Assembly (NCBI GenBank): GCA_030267325.1
Contig: JAJDJS010000009.1
Coordinates: 1 to 64,000 of the forward strand
Origin: Desulfosarcina sp. OttesenSCG-928-A07
Lineage (GTDB): Bacteria; Desulfobacterota; Desulfobacteria; Desulfobacterales; Desulfosarcinaceae
Direction: 5' to 3'
Length of the DNA stretch: 64,000 nt
Positions within the stretch are counted from its first letter, which is position 1. Each line of letters starts with the position of its first letter. The position numbers and the translations under genes are program-made. The notes beneath the pieces were generated by a model. The model had not been told where the DNA came from. It did no database searches and saw only the letters and a list, made by a program, of their open reading frames with translations. Of this stretch, positions 1 to 9,198 are shown in pieces.

Positions 1-2
1 AA

Positions 3-389
3 ATGTTATTGTGCCTTTTGGCCCAGGGTCATCCTGACTTTGCGGCCTATGCCGCTGCTCTGCCTTCTGCAATGGAGACAAACTTGGCACTGCCATCGGA
101 ACGCGCCCAGGATATTTTATCCTTTTTATCCCATGATCCTGAAATGGCACCGCTGATTGAGAAGTGGCAGAACGAGCCCGCAGGCATAAAAACTTTTTCC
201 CTGGCAGGCACAACAGCCCTGACCGCTGCCGTTATTTTTTTCCTTCTCCGCAGCCACATCAAAATCCATCGCCATGATACCGGCAAATGGGAGCTGCTTT
301 TTGAGTCCAAACCCGGCGAAGGCGGCTCTGTGGTTGATGCCGCGAAACGAATCTACGACTGGCTCAAGGGATCGGGCCTTTTCCCCTGA
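3..389 (+). CDS. Membrane-anchored hypothetical protein, probably 5'-truncated
   Basis: I do not recognise this protein. The reading frame is open from the window edge, so the Met at base 3 may be internal and the true start may lie outside. The visible 128 residues have one clear hydrophobic segment at about 66-82, followed by a basic stretch (RSHIKIHRH) and a polar C-terminal part of about 45 residues. This suggests a single-pass membrane protein with a small cytoplasmic tail. It lies 112 bases upstream of the DUF4062 gene on the same strand. The gap between them shows no clear terminator, so co-transcription is possible but unproven. Confidence 0.5.
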   Translation: MLLCLLAQGHPDFAAYAAALPSAMETNLALPSERAQDILSFLSHDPEMAPLIEKWQNEPAGIKTFSLAGTTALTAAVIFFLLRSHIKIHRHDTGKWELLFESKPGEGGSVVDAAKRIYDWLKGSGLFP

Positions 390-501
390 TCGGCAAAAAC
401 GGTTTTACTTTGCCGGGGAAGGCTCAAGGCATGCGCATCAGGCTGTTTGTCAAAAGGATCATACCCTGACGAACTCAAACACCAAAGCGGAAGGCTGACG
501 G

Positions 502-1155
502 GTGGAGCCGGAAAATCGCAAACTGAAGATCATGGTGTCTTCAACCGTGTATGGGATTGAAGAACTGCTGGAACGCATTTATACCCTGTTGACCGCTTTT
601 GGATATGAGGTCTGGATGTCTCACAAGGGGACGGTTCCGGTTTTTTCCACCCAGACCGCCTTTGAGAATTGTCTGCGGGCTGTGGAAAACTGCGATCTGT
701 TTCTGGGCCTCATCACCCCATCCTATGGAAGCGGCCAGGATCCGGACGATCCGTCAAGCCGTTCCATCACTCATCATGAGATCCTCAAGGCGATTGAACT
801 CAACAAACCCCGCTGGCTGCTGGCTCACGAAAACGTCGTATTTGCCCGCATTCTGCTTAACCATCTGGGATATCAGGGCAAAGCCGGAAGAAAAAAACTG
901 AAATTGAAGAAAAATCCGACGTTCACGGACTTGCGTATTATTGATCTGTACGAAGAAGCCACCCTGGATCACGAACCACCAAACGCGGTTCCACTGGCAG
1001 AACGGCGTGGAAACTGGGTTCAAAAATTTCGCTCTGATTCTGACGCCTCGATTTTTGTCAGTGCCCAGTTTTTTCGGTATCAGGAAGTTGAATCCTTTAT
1101 CAGGGAAAATTTTGAGAACAAGGCGCCGCTTTCAAACGATGGAGGCCGCCCATGA
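502..1155 (+). CDS. DUF4062 domain protein
   Basis: The 217-residue product opens with KIMVSSTVYG (about 9-18), the hallmark start of DUF4062. That family has a TIR-like alpha/beta fold and is often found in large NTPase or effector proteins. Further family-like blocks are ENCDLFLGLITPSYGS (about 62-77) and SITHHEI. The start is GTG with a GGAAGG-like ribosome site upstream. The stop overlaps the next ATG by four bases (ATGA), so it is translationally coupled to the AlbA_2-type ATPase gene. The pair looks like a two-component sensor/effector or conflict module. The biochemical activity is unknown, and I see no obvious catalytic motif. Confidence 0.7.
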   Translation: MEPENRKLKIMVSSTVYGIEELLERIYTLLTAFGYEVWMSHKGTVPVFSTQTAFENCLRAVENCDLFLGLITPSYGSGQDPDDPSSRSITHHEILKAIELNKPRWLLAHENVVFARILLNHLGYQGKAGRKKLKLKKNPTFTDLRIIDLYEEATLDHEPPNAVPLAERRGNWVQKFRSDSDASIFVSAQFFRYQEVESFIRENFENKAPLSNDGGRP

Positions 1156-2585
1156 CGCCGGAACAGATCAGGGAATCCTTGTTTCTGGGTGAGGGACAAC
1201 GCATTGAGTTCAATGCTTCAACCCGAAACCTGGATGCACTGGGAAAAACCGTGTGCGGATTTTTGAATGCTTCGGGCGGTTATCTGATTTGCGGCGTCAA
1301 TGACAAGGGCGATGTCATCGGGGTGGATACGTCTCCAGATACCATCAACCAGATTGAACAACTGTTCAGCACTGAAATTTCACCCAGGACCCTGATTTCT
1401 GTTCAGGTGGAACAAGTGGCGGAAAAGTCGCTCATTGTGATTGAGGTGCCGGCAGGAAAAGATGTGCCGTACGCTTTTCAGGATGTGATTTATATCCGCG
1501 TCCATGAAACCACGAAAAAGGCGGATGCAGAAACCATCCGCGATATTGTCTTGCGTCGCCAGATTGCGCCGGAACGATGGGAGCGCCGGTTTTCCCTTGC
1601 AAACATTGACGAAGATGTGGATGTCACCGAAGTCCAGCGCGCTGTTTCAGATGCCGGAACCGTGCGGCGCGCATTTTTCAAGGATACAAATCGGTTACCT
1701 GCGATATTGGAAGATTTTTCGGTTTCCCGGTACGGACGCCTGACCAATGGCGGCGATGTTCTGTTTGCCGTCAACCCGGCTGCCCGTCTCCCGCAAATCC
1801 GAATCCGGGCTGTGTGTTACCGTTCAGACAAGGCTGGCGATACGTTTCAGGACATGAAGTCTTTTGAAGGGCCGCTTCACCGCATATTTGAAAGCGCCTA
1901 TGCCTTCATCCTCCGGAATACTCCCACCGTGTCCCGGTTTATTGAAGGAAATCCCAAACGTCAGGATGCGCCCCTTTACCCGGAAGCAGCGATTCGTGAG
2001 GCGCTGATCAACGCGCTGGCCCACCGTGATTACAGTTCGCCGTCCGGCGGCATCGGCATCCATGTGTATCCTCGCCGACTGGAAATCTGGAACGCCGGCG
2101 CACTGCCCGACGGCGTCAGCACAGAAAGCCTGTTGAAAGGCCAGATTTCCATTCTCCGTAATCCGGACATCGCCCATGTGCTTTATTTGCGGGGCTTCAT
2201 GGAAAAGGCCGGACGCGGCAGTGTGCTGATGGTTCAACAATGCCGGGAAAACGGATTGCCGCCGCCGTCCTGGGTCTCTGATTCCCGGCTGGGTGTCACG
2301 GTAACGTTCCTGGCCCCGGAAGTTACCACGGATGTCACCACGGAAGTTGCCACGGATGTCACCACGGAAGTGCATCGGTTGTTGCAGCATCTGGAAGGCG
2401 AAATGACCCGGCAGGCGTTGCAACATGCCATGGGTCTTAAAAATGCGGAACATTTCCGGAAAACATACCTGTTACCGGCCCTGGAACAGGGATTGATCGA
2501 GATGACAATTCCTGACAAACCCAAAAGCAGCAAACAGCAATACCGGAAAACCGCAGCCGGAAAAAGCTTCTGGAAAACAAAATGA
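1152..2585 (+). CDS. AlbA_2 (Schlafen AAA_4-like) ATP-binding regulator
   Basis: The 477-residue protein begins with an AlbA_2/divergent AAA_4 domain (about 1-130: EGQRIEFNAS, KTVCGFLNASGGYLICGVNDKG, YIRVHETTKKA). A middle region leads into a GHKL-type ATPase-like half (about 260-390: PEAAIREALINALAHRDYS, GGIGIHVYPRRLEIWNAG, GRGS). Proteins of this build are usually annotated as RecG-like or transcriptional regulators with an ATP-binding domain. A VTTE/VATD repeat joins this part to a C-terminal winged-helix-like segment. It is coupled to the upstream DUF4062 gene by ATGA overlap, which suggests a joint function, perhaps in defence. That role is inferred from context only. Confidence 0.75.
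   Translation: MTPEQIRESLFLGEGQRIEFNASTRNLDALGKTVCGFLNASGGYLICGVNDKGDVIGVDTSPDTINQIEQLFSTEISPRTLISVQVEQVAEKSLIVIEVPAGKDVPYAFQDVIYIRVHETTKKADAETIRDIVLRRQIAPERWERRFSLANIDEDVDVTEVQRAVSDAGTVRRAFFKDTNRLPAILEDFSVSRYGRLTNGGDVLFAVNPAARLPQIRIRAVCYRSDKAGDTFQDMKSFEGPLHRIFESAYAFILRNTPTVSRFIEGNPKRQDAPLYPEAAIREALINALAHRDYSSPSGGIGIHVYPRRLEIWNAGALPDGVSTESLLKGQISILRNPDIAHVLYLRGFMEKAGRGSVLMVQQCRENGLPPPSWVSDSRLGVTVTFLAPEVTTDVTTEVATDVTTEVHRLLQHLEGEMTRQALQHAMGLKNAEHFRKTYLLPALEQGLIEMTIPDKPKSSKQQYRKTAAGKSFWKTK
2322..2369 (+). repeat. 12-base coding tandem repeat (VTTD/VTTE linker)
   Basis: About four copies of a 12-base unit of the type GTC-ACC-ACG-GAA run in frame and encode V-T-T-D, V-T-T-E, V-A-T-D, V-T-T-E. 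The period is better described as 24 bases, with two alternating variants. The array lies between the ATPase half and the C-terminal winged-helix segment, so it acts as a flexible linker that could change length by slippage without shifting frame. Similar TTEV-rich linkers occur in this protein family. Confidence 0.8.
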
Positions 2586-2603
2586 CGGAGAAGGAAAAAA
2601 CCG

Positions 2604-3197
2604 ATGGGTTGCCCTGACTCGCCTGCCAATACCATCAGCGCCGTATTTTTGGACCGGGACGGGGTGATCAACGTGGACTCTCCGGACTACATCCGGCATG
2701 AAAACGCCTTTCACCCGATTCCCGGAAGCCTGCGGGCCATTTCCCGGCTGACGCGCGTCCAGGTGCCGGTCATTGTCATCACCAATCAGTCGGGCATTGG
2801 TCGCGGGCTGTTTTCCATGGCCGACCTTGACGCCATCCACCAAAAACTTCACCAGATGACAACTACCTGCGGAGGAACCATCACGGATATTTTTTTCTGT
2901 CCCCACCGGCCTGATGAAGGCTGCGATTGCCGGAAACCCCGTCCGGGCCTGCTGATTCAGGCCAGTTTGCGCCACCGGATTGATCTTTCCGCTGCCGTGA
3001 TGATCGGCGACAGCGCAAAAGACATTCTGGCGGGAAAAGCAGCCGGATGCGGCAGAACCCTTTTGGTAAAGACCGGAAACGGACGTGATGCCCTTGCCCG
3101 CCTTTCCGCTGCCGGTGATCTGCCGGATGATGTGGTCGACGACCTGGGTGCAGCGGTCACGGTTCTGCTCACACCTGGAAGCAGCAATCTGTCATGA
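2604..3197 (+). CDS. gmhB: D-glycero-D-manno-heptose 1,7-bisphosphate 7-phosphatase
   Basis: This is a HAD-superfamily phosphatase of 197 residues, the normal GmhB length. It removes the 7-phosphate from heptose bisphosphate on the route to ADP-heptose for lipopolysaccharide core. The nucleophile/acid motif FLDRDGVIN (Asp17, Asp19), the TNQSG motif, the zinc-binding block CPHRPDEGCDC, CRKPRPG and the final GDSAKDILAG motif are all present. The ribosome site GGAG-AAGG precedes the ATG. The stop overlaps the start of the RecD2-like gene (ATGA), so the two are co-translated despite unrelated roles. Confidence 0.9.
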   Translation: MGCPDSPANTISAVFLDRDGVINVDSPDYIRHENAFHPIPGSLRAISRLTRVQVPVIVITNQSGIGRGLFSMADLDAIHQKLHQMTTTCGGTITDIFFCPHRPDEGCDCRKPRPGLLIQASLRHRIDLSAAVMIGDSAKDILAGKAAGCGRTLLVKTGNGRDALARLSAAGDLPDDVVDDLGAAVTVLLTPGSSNLS

Positions 3198-5428
3198 CCG
3201 ATGCCTCGGAAGTTTCCCTCACCGGCCGCCTTGAACGCATCACCTTCCACAATCCAGACACCCGGTTTACCATCGCCCGGCTTCGCGTGGAGGAAACCCG
3301 CAGCCCGGTGACCATCAAGGGCACGCTGCCCGATCCCAAAACCGGCGAGACCCTGTCTGTATACGGAAAGTGGGAAACCCATCCCCGCTATGGTCAGCAG
3401 TTGCGGTTTGACCGGTTTGTTCCGGTGCTGCCGGCCACTGTGGACGGCATCCGCCACTACCTGTCATCGGGATTTATCAAGGGGATCGGGGCCAAGCGGA
3501 TTGACCAGATCATCCGGCATTTTGAGGCTGATACCCTTGCCATCATCGAATCCTCGCCAGAGCGTCTCTGCGAAGTGGAGGGCATTGGCAAAAAAACCGC
3601 CCGCCAGATCGCCGATGCCTGGAAGTCTCATCATGCGGTTCGCAGGCTCATGCAATTTCTGGAACAAAACAGGGTGGACACCCGCCATGCCGCCCGCCTG
3701 ATGCGTGAATACGGCCCGGACGCCGCTGATATTCTGTGTAATGAGCCGTATCGGGTGGCGGATGATATTCCCGGCATCGGCTTTGTCATTGCCGATGCTG
3801 TTGTTCGCCATGCCGACACACCGGTCAATGAAGCAGACCGGGCCAGGGCCTGCATCCGCCATATCGTGGAACAGGCGGTTTCCCAGGGCCACACCTGCAT
3901 TTTGCAGGATGATCTGTTTGCCCGGTGCCGGACCGCCTTTGAGCTTTCCCCGGAAACTGCTGCCGAGGCGCTTGAAAGTCTTGTGATATCCGAAGCCGTG
4001 GTGGTCCGGAAAACACCCGCCATTTCATCCCCCCTGATCTTTCCCGCAGAAATGGACCAGGCCGAACAGATCATCGCCAATCGGATAATCGCCATGCAGA
4101 CCGTCCCCCTTGTGTCACCGCTTCCGGACATGAAGCGTGTAATGGGAGAAGTGCGGACCTTTCTTTCCATTCACCTGTCGGCGCCCCAGGAAAAAATCCT
4201 GGGCGAGGTTCTGTCCTGCCGGGTATCGGTCATCACCGGCGGCCCCGGCACCGGAAAAACCACTTTGATCCGGTCCATTACCGCGGCCATGGAAAGCATG
4301 GGAAACCGGGTGATGCTCACCGCGCCCACGGGCCGGGCCGCCCGCCGGCTTTCGGAAGTCACGGGCAAGCCGGCCGCCACCCTGCACAAGGCACTGGGAT
4401 TCAACCTCAGCACCGGCACGTTTGACCGCACGGAAACCGACCCCCTGGAGGCCGACGGGGTGATTGTGGACGAAGCTTCCATGATCGACACGGGGCTTAT
4501 GGCCCACCTGATGCGGGCTGTTCCCATGACCGCCCGCCTGATTCTGGTGGGTGATGTGTTTCAGCTGCCGTCTGTGGGGCCGGGAACCGTGTTGTCGGAT
4601 CTGATTCAATCCGGAATTATTCCCACCTTTGAACTCACGGAAATTTTTCGTCAGGCCGCCGAAAGCCCCATTGTCATCAGTGCCCACAAGGTGCGAAAAG
4701 GCCTTCTGCCAGACCTGCCCAAGCCGGATGCAATAGCCAAAAAGACACTTTTTCCGTTTCACTTCATTGAAGAGGACAATCCCGAAGCTGTTGTCCAGAC
4801 CCTTGTGGAATTGTGCACGAAGCGGATTCCAGCTGCTTTTCAACTGGATCCGATTCGTGACATCCAGGTTCTTGCGCCCATGCACCGAGGACTGGCCGGA
4901 ACCCTTCATCTTAACCAGGTTCTTCAGGCTGCCTTAAACCCTGCCACCCAACAGGTGGATGCGCCGGGCGCCCGCCTCAAACCCGGCGACAAGGTGATGC
5001 ACCTTCGCAACAACTACCAGAAATCCGTGTTTAACGGTGATATTGGGATTATCCGGACCCTTGACACGGAAAAATCCGATGTGGTGGTGGATTATGATGA
5101 CAGGGAGGTTCGTTATGATTTTATCGAGCTGGATGAGCTTGCCCTGGCCTATGCCATCAGCGTGCACAAATCCCAGGGCTCGGAATACCCGGCGGTGATC
5201 ATTCCCCTTGTCACCCAGCATTATGTGATGCTGCAGCGAAATCTCATTTATACGGCCCTGACCCGGGCCAGACAACTGGTGGTCCTGGTGGGCAGCACAA
5301 AAGCCCTCAAGGTGGCGCTGGGAAATGACAAACCCCGGCAACGGTTGTCGTTTCTGGCCCAGCGCCTGGGCGAAAAACCGCTTTTAAACACCCTGCCGCC
5401 AGAGGAAAAAACAAAAGCCCAAGGATAA
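3194..5428 (+). CDS. recD2: RecD2-type ATP-dependent DNA helicase
   Basis: The 744-residue protein has the length and order of RecD2, a 5'-3' superfamily 1B helicase that acts without RecBC. It has an N-terminal OB-like region (about 1-90), tandem helix-hairpin-helix segments (FIKGIGAKRIDQI, CEVEGIGKKTARQI, DDIPGIGFVIAD), and Walker A GGPGTGKTTL at about 348-357. These are followed by APTGRAARRL, the DEASMID Walker B, GDVFQLPSVGPG, and the late motif YAISVHKSQGSEYPAV with YTALTRAR. All helicase motifs look intact. It overlaps gmhB by four bases, and no terminator is obvious downstream. Confidence 0.93.
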   Translation: MTDASEVSLTGRLERITFHNPDTRFTIARLRVEETRSPVTIKGTLPDPKTGETLSVYGKWETHPRYGQQLRFDRFVPVLPATVDGIRHYLSSGFIKGIGAKRIDQIIRHFEADTLAIIESSPERLCEVEGIGKKTARQIADAWKSHHAVRRLMQFLEQNRVDTRHAARLMREYGPDAADILCNEPYRVADDIPGIGFVIADAVVRHADTPVNEADRARACIRHIVEQAVSQGHTCILQDDLFARCRTAFELSPETAAEALESLVISEAVVVRKTPAISSPLIFPAEMDQAEQIIANRIIAMQTVPLVSPLPDMKRVMGEVRTFLSIHLSAPQEKILGEVLSCRVSVITGGPGTGKTTLIRSITAAMESMGNRVMLTAPTGRAARRLSEVTGKPAATLHKALGFNLSTGTFDRTETDPLEADGVIVDEASMIDTGLMAHLMRAVPMTARLILVGDVFQLPSVGPGTVLSDLIQSGIIPTFELTEIFRQAAESPIVISAHKVRKGLLPDLPKPDAIAKKTLFPFHFIEEDNPEAVVQTLVELCTKRIPAAFQLDPIRDIQVLAPMHRGLAGTLHLNQVLQAALNPATQQVDAPGARLKPGDKVMHLRNNYQKSVFNGDIGIIRTLDTEKSDVVVDYDDREVRYDFIELDELALAYAISVHKSQGSEYPAVIIPLVTQHYVMLQRNLIYTALTRARQLVVLVGSTKALKVALGNDKPRQRLSFLAQRLGEKPLLNTLPPEEKTKAQG

Positions 5429-5502
5429 CGGAGATAAGGCTTTCCCTGGGTACATTTTTTATAAACCATTGAATTTCCCCCTCCATCTCCTGTATGAAAC
5501 CC

Positions 5503-5533
5503 TTGACCATCAAGGCGTTTCTATAGGTAATAC
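5503..5533 (+). promoter_or_regulatory. Weak sigma-70-like promoter candidate
   Basis: A TTGACC hexamer at 5503-5508 is followed by TATAGG (13-base gap) and TAATAC (19-base gap), ahead of the ACP gene. Neither -10 candidate has ideal spacing. The roughly 150-base gap after recD2 is the only break before the tightly coupled ACP operon, so a promoter is expected here, but this assignment is tentative. Confidence 0.25.
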
Positions 5534-5580
5534 AGGGTGCAGATACCCGCGACACTATCAAACCAAGGACTCTTTTTGGC

Positions 5581-5853
5581 ATGACCCGTGATGACATTAC
5601 CCGAAACCTGCTGGCGATTTTTGCAAAGCAGTTTGAAATTGAAAATCCCGGTATGGACGAGGATTTACGCGAAGCTTACGAATTTGACAGCATTGACGCC
5701 ATTGAACTGCTGCGCGAGATTGAACTCATGCTGGGCGACCCGCTGACCCGGGATGAAAAAGAAAGCGCCATGACCATCCGTACCTTTGGCCAGATCGTGG
5801 ATTATGTGGAAGGCCTGGCAAAAACCCGCGCCCAACTGGGAGATGCCCGATGA
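5581..5853 (+). CDS. Acyl carrier protein
   Basis: This is a 90-residue acidic acyl carrier protein with the phosphopantetheine motif FDSIDAIELL, in which Ser37 would carry the prosthetic group. It differs from housekeeping AcpP (DSLD). It is the first gene of a coupled set of ACP, beta-ketoacyl synthase and acyltransferase, with four-base overlaps at each junction. It probably carries the acyl chain for that dedicated set rather than general fatty acid synthesis. The product lipid cannot be read from the sequence. Confidence 0.85.
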   Translation: MTRDDITRNLLAIFAKQFEIENPGMDEDLREAYEFDSIDAIELLREIELMLGDPLTRDEKESAMTIRTFGQIVDYVEGLAKTRAQLGDAR

Positions 5854-7088
5854 ACCGGCGGGTTGTCATCACCGGCGCGGCTGCCATCACGCCCATTGGC
5901 CACGGCAAGGCGGATATTGTCCGATCCCTGCGGGAAGGCGTCTCCGGCGTCCGGCCCCTCCGGGATGACGGCCTGCTTTCCAGCCGGATTCAGTCGGGCG
6001 TGTACGGCACAGTGGATTATCCCATTGCCTATGAATTTAAGCGCAGCGACCGGAAAACCATGGGGCCGGTTGCCTACTACGCTTGTCAGGTGGCCAAAGA
6101 GGCCCTGGCCGAATCCGGACTTTTACCGGAGTTCATCACATCCGGCCGTATGGGCGTGGCCTTTGGGTCCATCCACGGCAGCCCCTCGGTTCACCGCCAG
6201 ATTTACAGCAGCTTTTTTGACACCACCGACACCCATCTGTCCAATGCCGGAGCGGTGGATTATCTCAAATCCATGGTGCATACCACGGCCGTGAACATCA
6301 CCCGGATGTTCGGCATCACCGGCCGGGTCATTGCCTCCACCACGGCCTGCACCACCAGCAGCCAGTCCATTGGTTTTGGCTACGAGGCGGTAAAGTTCGG
6401 TCTCCAGGACGCCATGCTGTGCGGCGGTGCTGACGAATACGACACCACCACCGTGGCGGTATTTGACAATCTTCTGGCCTGCTCCACCGCGTACAACGAC
6501 CGGCCGGATCAAACCCCGCGTCCTTTTGACAAAAACCGGGACGGACTGGTGGTGGGCGAAGGGGCCGGCGCGGTGGTGCTGGAAGAATACAACGCTGCCA
6601 AAAAACGGGGGGCCCCGATTCTGGGCGAAGTGGTGGGATTTTCCTGCTGTAACAACGGTGGCGACCTGATTCTGCCCAACAAAAACGGCATTGTTCAGAC
6701 CCTCCGACTGGGGCTGGAAAGCGCCGGACTTGCGCCGGACCAGATTGACTTTGTCAGCGCCCATGCCACGGCCACCAAAATGGGCGATGTGATTGAGGCC
6801 ATGGCCATGGCGGAAACCTACGGCAGCGGCCCCCTGGTCACCGGCCTCAAAAGCTATATGGGCCACACCATGGCAGCCTGCGGCGTCATTGAAACCATTC
6901 TGACCCTTTATATGATGGAGCAGGGATTTGTGGCCCCGACCCGCAACCTTGAAACCGTGGATGAACGCTGCGCCGGCATCCGCCATGTCCGGGAACTCAC
7001 GGAAACCCCCATCCGGACGGCGGTGATTCAGAATTTTGCTTTTGGCGGGGTCAACACCTGCCTGATCCTGAAACAGGAAACCCCATGA
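5850..7088 (+). CDS. Beta-ketoacyl-ACP synthase II family
   Basis: This 412-residue condensing enzyme has a FabF-like thiolase fold. The catalytic triad is visible: Cys in STTACTTSSQSIG, first His in SAHATATKMGD, and second His in KSYMGHTMAACG. GEGAGAVVLE and the C-terminal NFAFGGVNTCLIL block are also typical. It would elongate acyl chains on the ACP encoded just upstream, which it overlaps by four bases. It overlaps the acyltransferase downstream in the same way. The dedicated ACP and acyltransferase argue against its being the main fabF. Confidence 0.88.
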   Translation: MNRRVVITGAAAITPIGHGKADIVRSLREGVSGVRPLRDDGLLSSRIQSGVYGTVDYPIAYEFKRSDRKTMGPVAYYACQVAKEALAESGLLPEFITSGRMGVAFGSIHGSPSVHRQIYSSFFDTTDTHLSNAGAVDYLKSMVHTTAVNITRMFGITGRVIASTTACTTSSQSIGFGYEAVKFGLQDAMLCGGADEYDTTTVAVFDNLLACSTAYNDRPDQTPRPFDKNRDGLVVGEGAGAVVLEEYNAAKKRGAPILGEVVGFSCCNNGGDLILPNKNGIVQTLRLGLESAGLAPDQIDFVSAHATATKMGDVIEAMAMAETYGSGPLVTGLKSYMGHTMAACGVIETILTLYMMEQGFVAPTRNLETVDERCAGIRHVRELTETPIRTAVIQNFAFGGVNTCLILKQETP

Positions 7089-7903
7089 GCGGGTCCGCTG
7101 TTTTTGCCCGCCTCGCACGCGGCCCCCGATTTTTGGTGGATCTGGGCGCCACGCTGTTGGTCTGGGGATATTTCACGCTCGGATTTCTGGCTGTTTTTTC
7201 ACCCTTTTACCTCATCACTGCCCTGATGCCGGGCCGCACCGCCATACGGCACCAATATCTCAACCATATTTTTTACCAGGGCTTTTTTGCCCTGTGCCGC
7301 ATTCTCATGCCCCGGCAGCGCTGGGAAATTGACTCAAAGGCAAGAAACATCCGCGCATCGGTGGTGGTGTGCAACCATATCTCCTACATGGATCCGCTCT
7401 TGTTGATCGCCCTGTTCCGGCGGCACACCACCCTGGTCAAGGCCCGGCTGTTCCGGATTCCTGTTTTCGGGCAGATGCTGAGGCTGGCCGGTTATATTCC
7501 CGCTTCATCCGATGCGGACATGGCCGGGCTGATGCTGGAGCGCCTGGAAACCCTTTGCGCGGAACTGAAAAAAGGCGCCAATCTGGTTGTTTTTCCCGAA
7601 GGCACCCGGAGCCGGGACGGCCATATGGGTCCGTTCAACACCGGGGCATTCAAAATCGCCAGACGCTGCCGCCGGCCCATCCAGATTTTGCTCATCCAGA
7701 ACACCCGGAATCTTTTTATGCCCGGCCGGTTTCTCTTCAATACATGGCCCGAAAACACCATTTCCATCCAGTGGGTGGGGGAAATCATGCCGGCGTATGA
7801 TGCACCGGATTTTTCCGTCAGCCGGCTGGCCCATGCGGTGCGGGAAAAGATGATGGCAGCTCAGGATGGGCTGCTTCAGGAAGAAAGTGCGGAGCAGATA
7901 TGA
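7085..7903 (+). CDS. PlsC-type lysophospholipid acyltransferase
   Basis: This 272-residue membrane-associated acyltransferase has a hydrophobic N-terminal segment (about 18-45) followed by the PlsC domain. The HX4D motif NHISYMD and the acceptor motif FPEGTRSRDG with GAFKIA are intact, so transfer of an acyl group to a glycerolipid or similar hydroxyl is expected. It completes the ACP/ketosynthase set. Its TGA overlaps the ATG of the Septu ATPase gene, so a defence gene pair sits directly in this lipid operon's translational chain. Confidence 0.85.
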   Translation: MSGSAVFARLARGPRFLVDLGATLLVWGYFTLGFLAVFSPFYLITALMPGRTAIRHQYLNHIFYQGFFALCRILMPRQRWEIDSKARNIRASVVVCNHISYMDPLLLIALFRRHTTLVKARLFRIPVFGQMLRLAGYIPASSDADMAGLMLERLETLCAELKKGANLVVFPEGTRSRDGHMGPFNTGAFKIARRCRRPIQILLIQNTRNLFMPGRFLFNTWPENTISIQWVGEIMPAYDAPDFSVSRLAHAVREKMMAAQDGLLQEESAEQI

Positions 7904-9198
7904 AAATACAGTCCCTGCATCTTGCAAATTATCGCTGTTTTGATGATCTCAACATAAACCTGGATCCGCAACTGACCGTTCTGGTGGGCATTAATGGGTC
8001 AGGAAAAACAGCCGTCCTGGATGCGCTGGGAATCTTTCTGAAGATGTATGCCGGAAATTTCTGGTCCTATTTGGACAATGTGCCTGTCACAGATCTGAGG
8101 CATGGGCATGATTCCGCACAGTTATTCTGTGAAATGGATGCGGGCGTTCCGCGTCACCCGCGAAACCGGTTTGATATTTCAGTGACCCTGACGAAAAATC
8201 TAACGAGCCATTATGTGGACATCCAACGTGATGATACCGGTTTGTACGGGATTAAAAATATTTTTCTGGATTTTCCATCTCCCTGTCCCTTCCCAATGGT
8301 TGTTTATTACTCGTCAAAGCGCATATTGGACAAAGCAACACAAAACGAGGGCGCAAAGCCTGAACTGATGTATGCCTATACCAATGCTTTCAGTCCCCAG
8401 ATTGATTTTTCAACATCCCTTGCCTGGTTCATTGAAAAAGCATCGCAAGAAGCCCTTGAAGCCAAACGGTTGAAAGATATGGAGCATACAATTCCGGAAT
8501 TGTCCGCTGTCCGGATGGCGGTATCCAAAGCCTTGGGTGAATATGGCGAGCCCTTTGTGGGAGAAACGCCACCGGTGCTGTTTGTTCCGCAGAAAGACGA
8601 TCTGAGCAAGGTGTTCCGGATTGAAGAACTTAGTGACGGATACAGAACCATGCTGGCCCTTGTGATGGATCTGGCCCGGCGCATGGCTGTTGCCAATTCC
8701 CATATTGAATGGTCTGAAGACCAAACCGTCCTCCATTCTCCCGGCATTGTGCTGATTGACGAAGTAGAGCTGCACCTGCATCCCTCATGGCAGCAAACGG
8801 TTTTGCCGACATTGATGAAAATTTTTCCCAGCGTGCAATTCATCGTCACCACCCACAGCCCCCAGGTATTGACATCCATTGAACCGCACCACATCCGCAT
8901 TCTTGAAAAAGGTAAGGTGTTACCGGCAGAAATCGGTTCTTTCGGTGCCCAAAGCGGGAGAGTCCTGGAAGATATTCTGGGCGTTAACCCCAGGCCGCAA
9001 GAGGCTGATTCCACCAAAGCGCTGAACAGCTATTTCAACCTGATCAACATTGGAGAAGGGAAAACAGAGGCTGCGCTGAAATTGCGGGAACAGTTGGAGA
9101 ATTGGCTGGCGGACGACCCGGCCCTTGCCGAGGCTGACATGTTGATTGCCCATCAAGCACGGTTACGCGCCAAGAAAAGGGAATCTTCAAATGCATAA
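7900..9198 (+). CDS. ptuA: Septu-type defence ATPase PtuA
   Basis: This 432-residue AAA/ABC-like ATPase begins KIQSLHLANYRCF, as in SMC/OLD-like ATPases. Walker A is GINGSGKT (30-37), a LSDGYR signature motif follows, Walker B is IVLIDEVELHLHP (about 283-295), and the H-loop is TTHSPQVL. The next gene encodes an HNH protein of the PtuB/TIGR02646 type and overlaps it by eight bases, which is the Septu pairing. In Septu, PtuA forms a complex with the nuclease PtuB and controls its activity against phage or host nucleic acid. The assignment rests on architecture and pairing, not on a search. Confidence 0.82.
   Translation: MKIQSLHLANYRCFDDLNINLDPQLTVLVGINGSGKTAVLDALGIFLKMYAGNFWSYLDNVPVTDLRHGHDSAQLFCEMDAGVPRHPRNRFDISVTLTKNLTSHYVDIQRDDTGLYGIKNIFLDFPSPCPFPMVVYYSSKRILDKATQNEGAKPELMYAYTNAFSPQIDFSTSLAWFIEKASQEALEAKRLKDMEHTIPELSAVRMAVSKALGEYGEPFVGETPPVLFVPQKDDLSKVFRIEELSDGYRTMLALVMDLARRMAVANSHIEWSEDQTVLHSPGIVLIDEVELHLHPSWQQTVLPTLMKIFPSVQFIVTTHSPQVLTSIEPHHIRILEKGKVLPAEIGSFGAQSGRVLEDILGVNPRPQEADSTKALNSYFNLINIGEGKTEAALKLREQLENWLADDPALAEADMLIAHQARLRAKKRESSNA

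Noticed and set aside
6123-7118. 331-codon minus-strand frame opposite the ketosynthase gene
   Set aside because: It is antisense to an intact ketosynthase with all catalytic residues and has no recognisable domain.
9146-9190. Upstream start for the ptuB gene
   Set aside because: It would overlap ptuA by more than 50 bases, whereas the ATG at 9191 gives a usual short overlap and a normal PtuB length.
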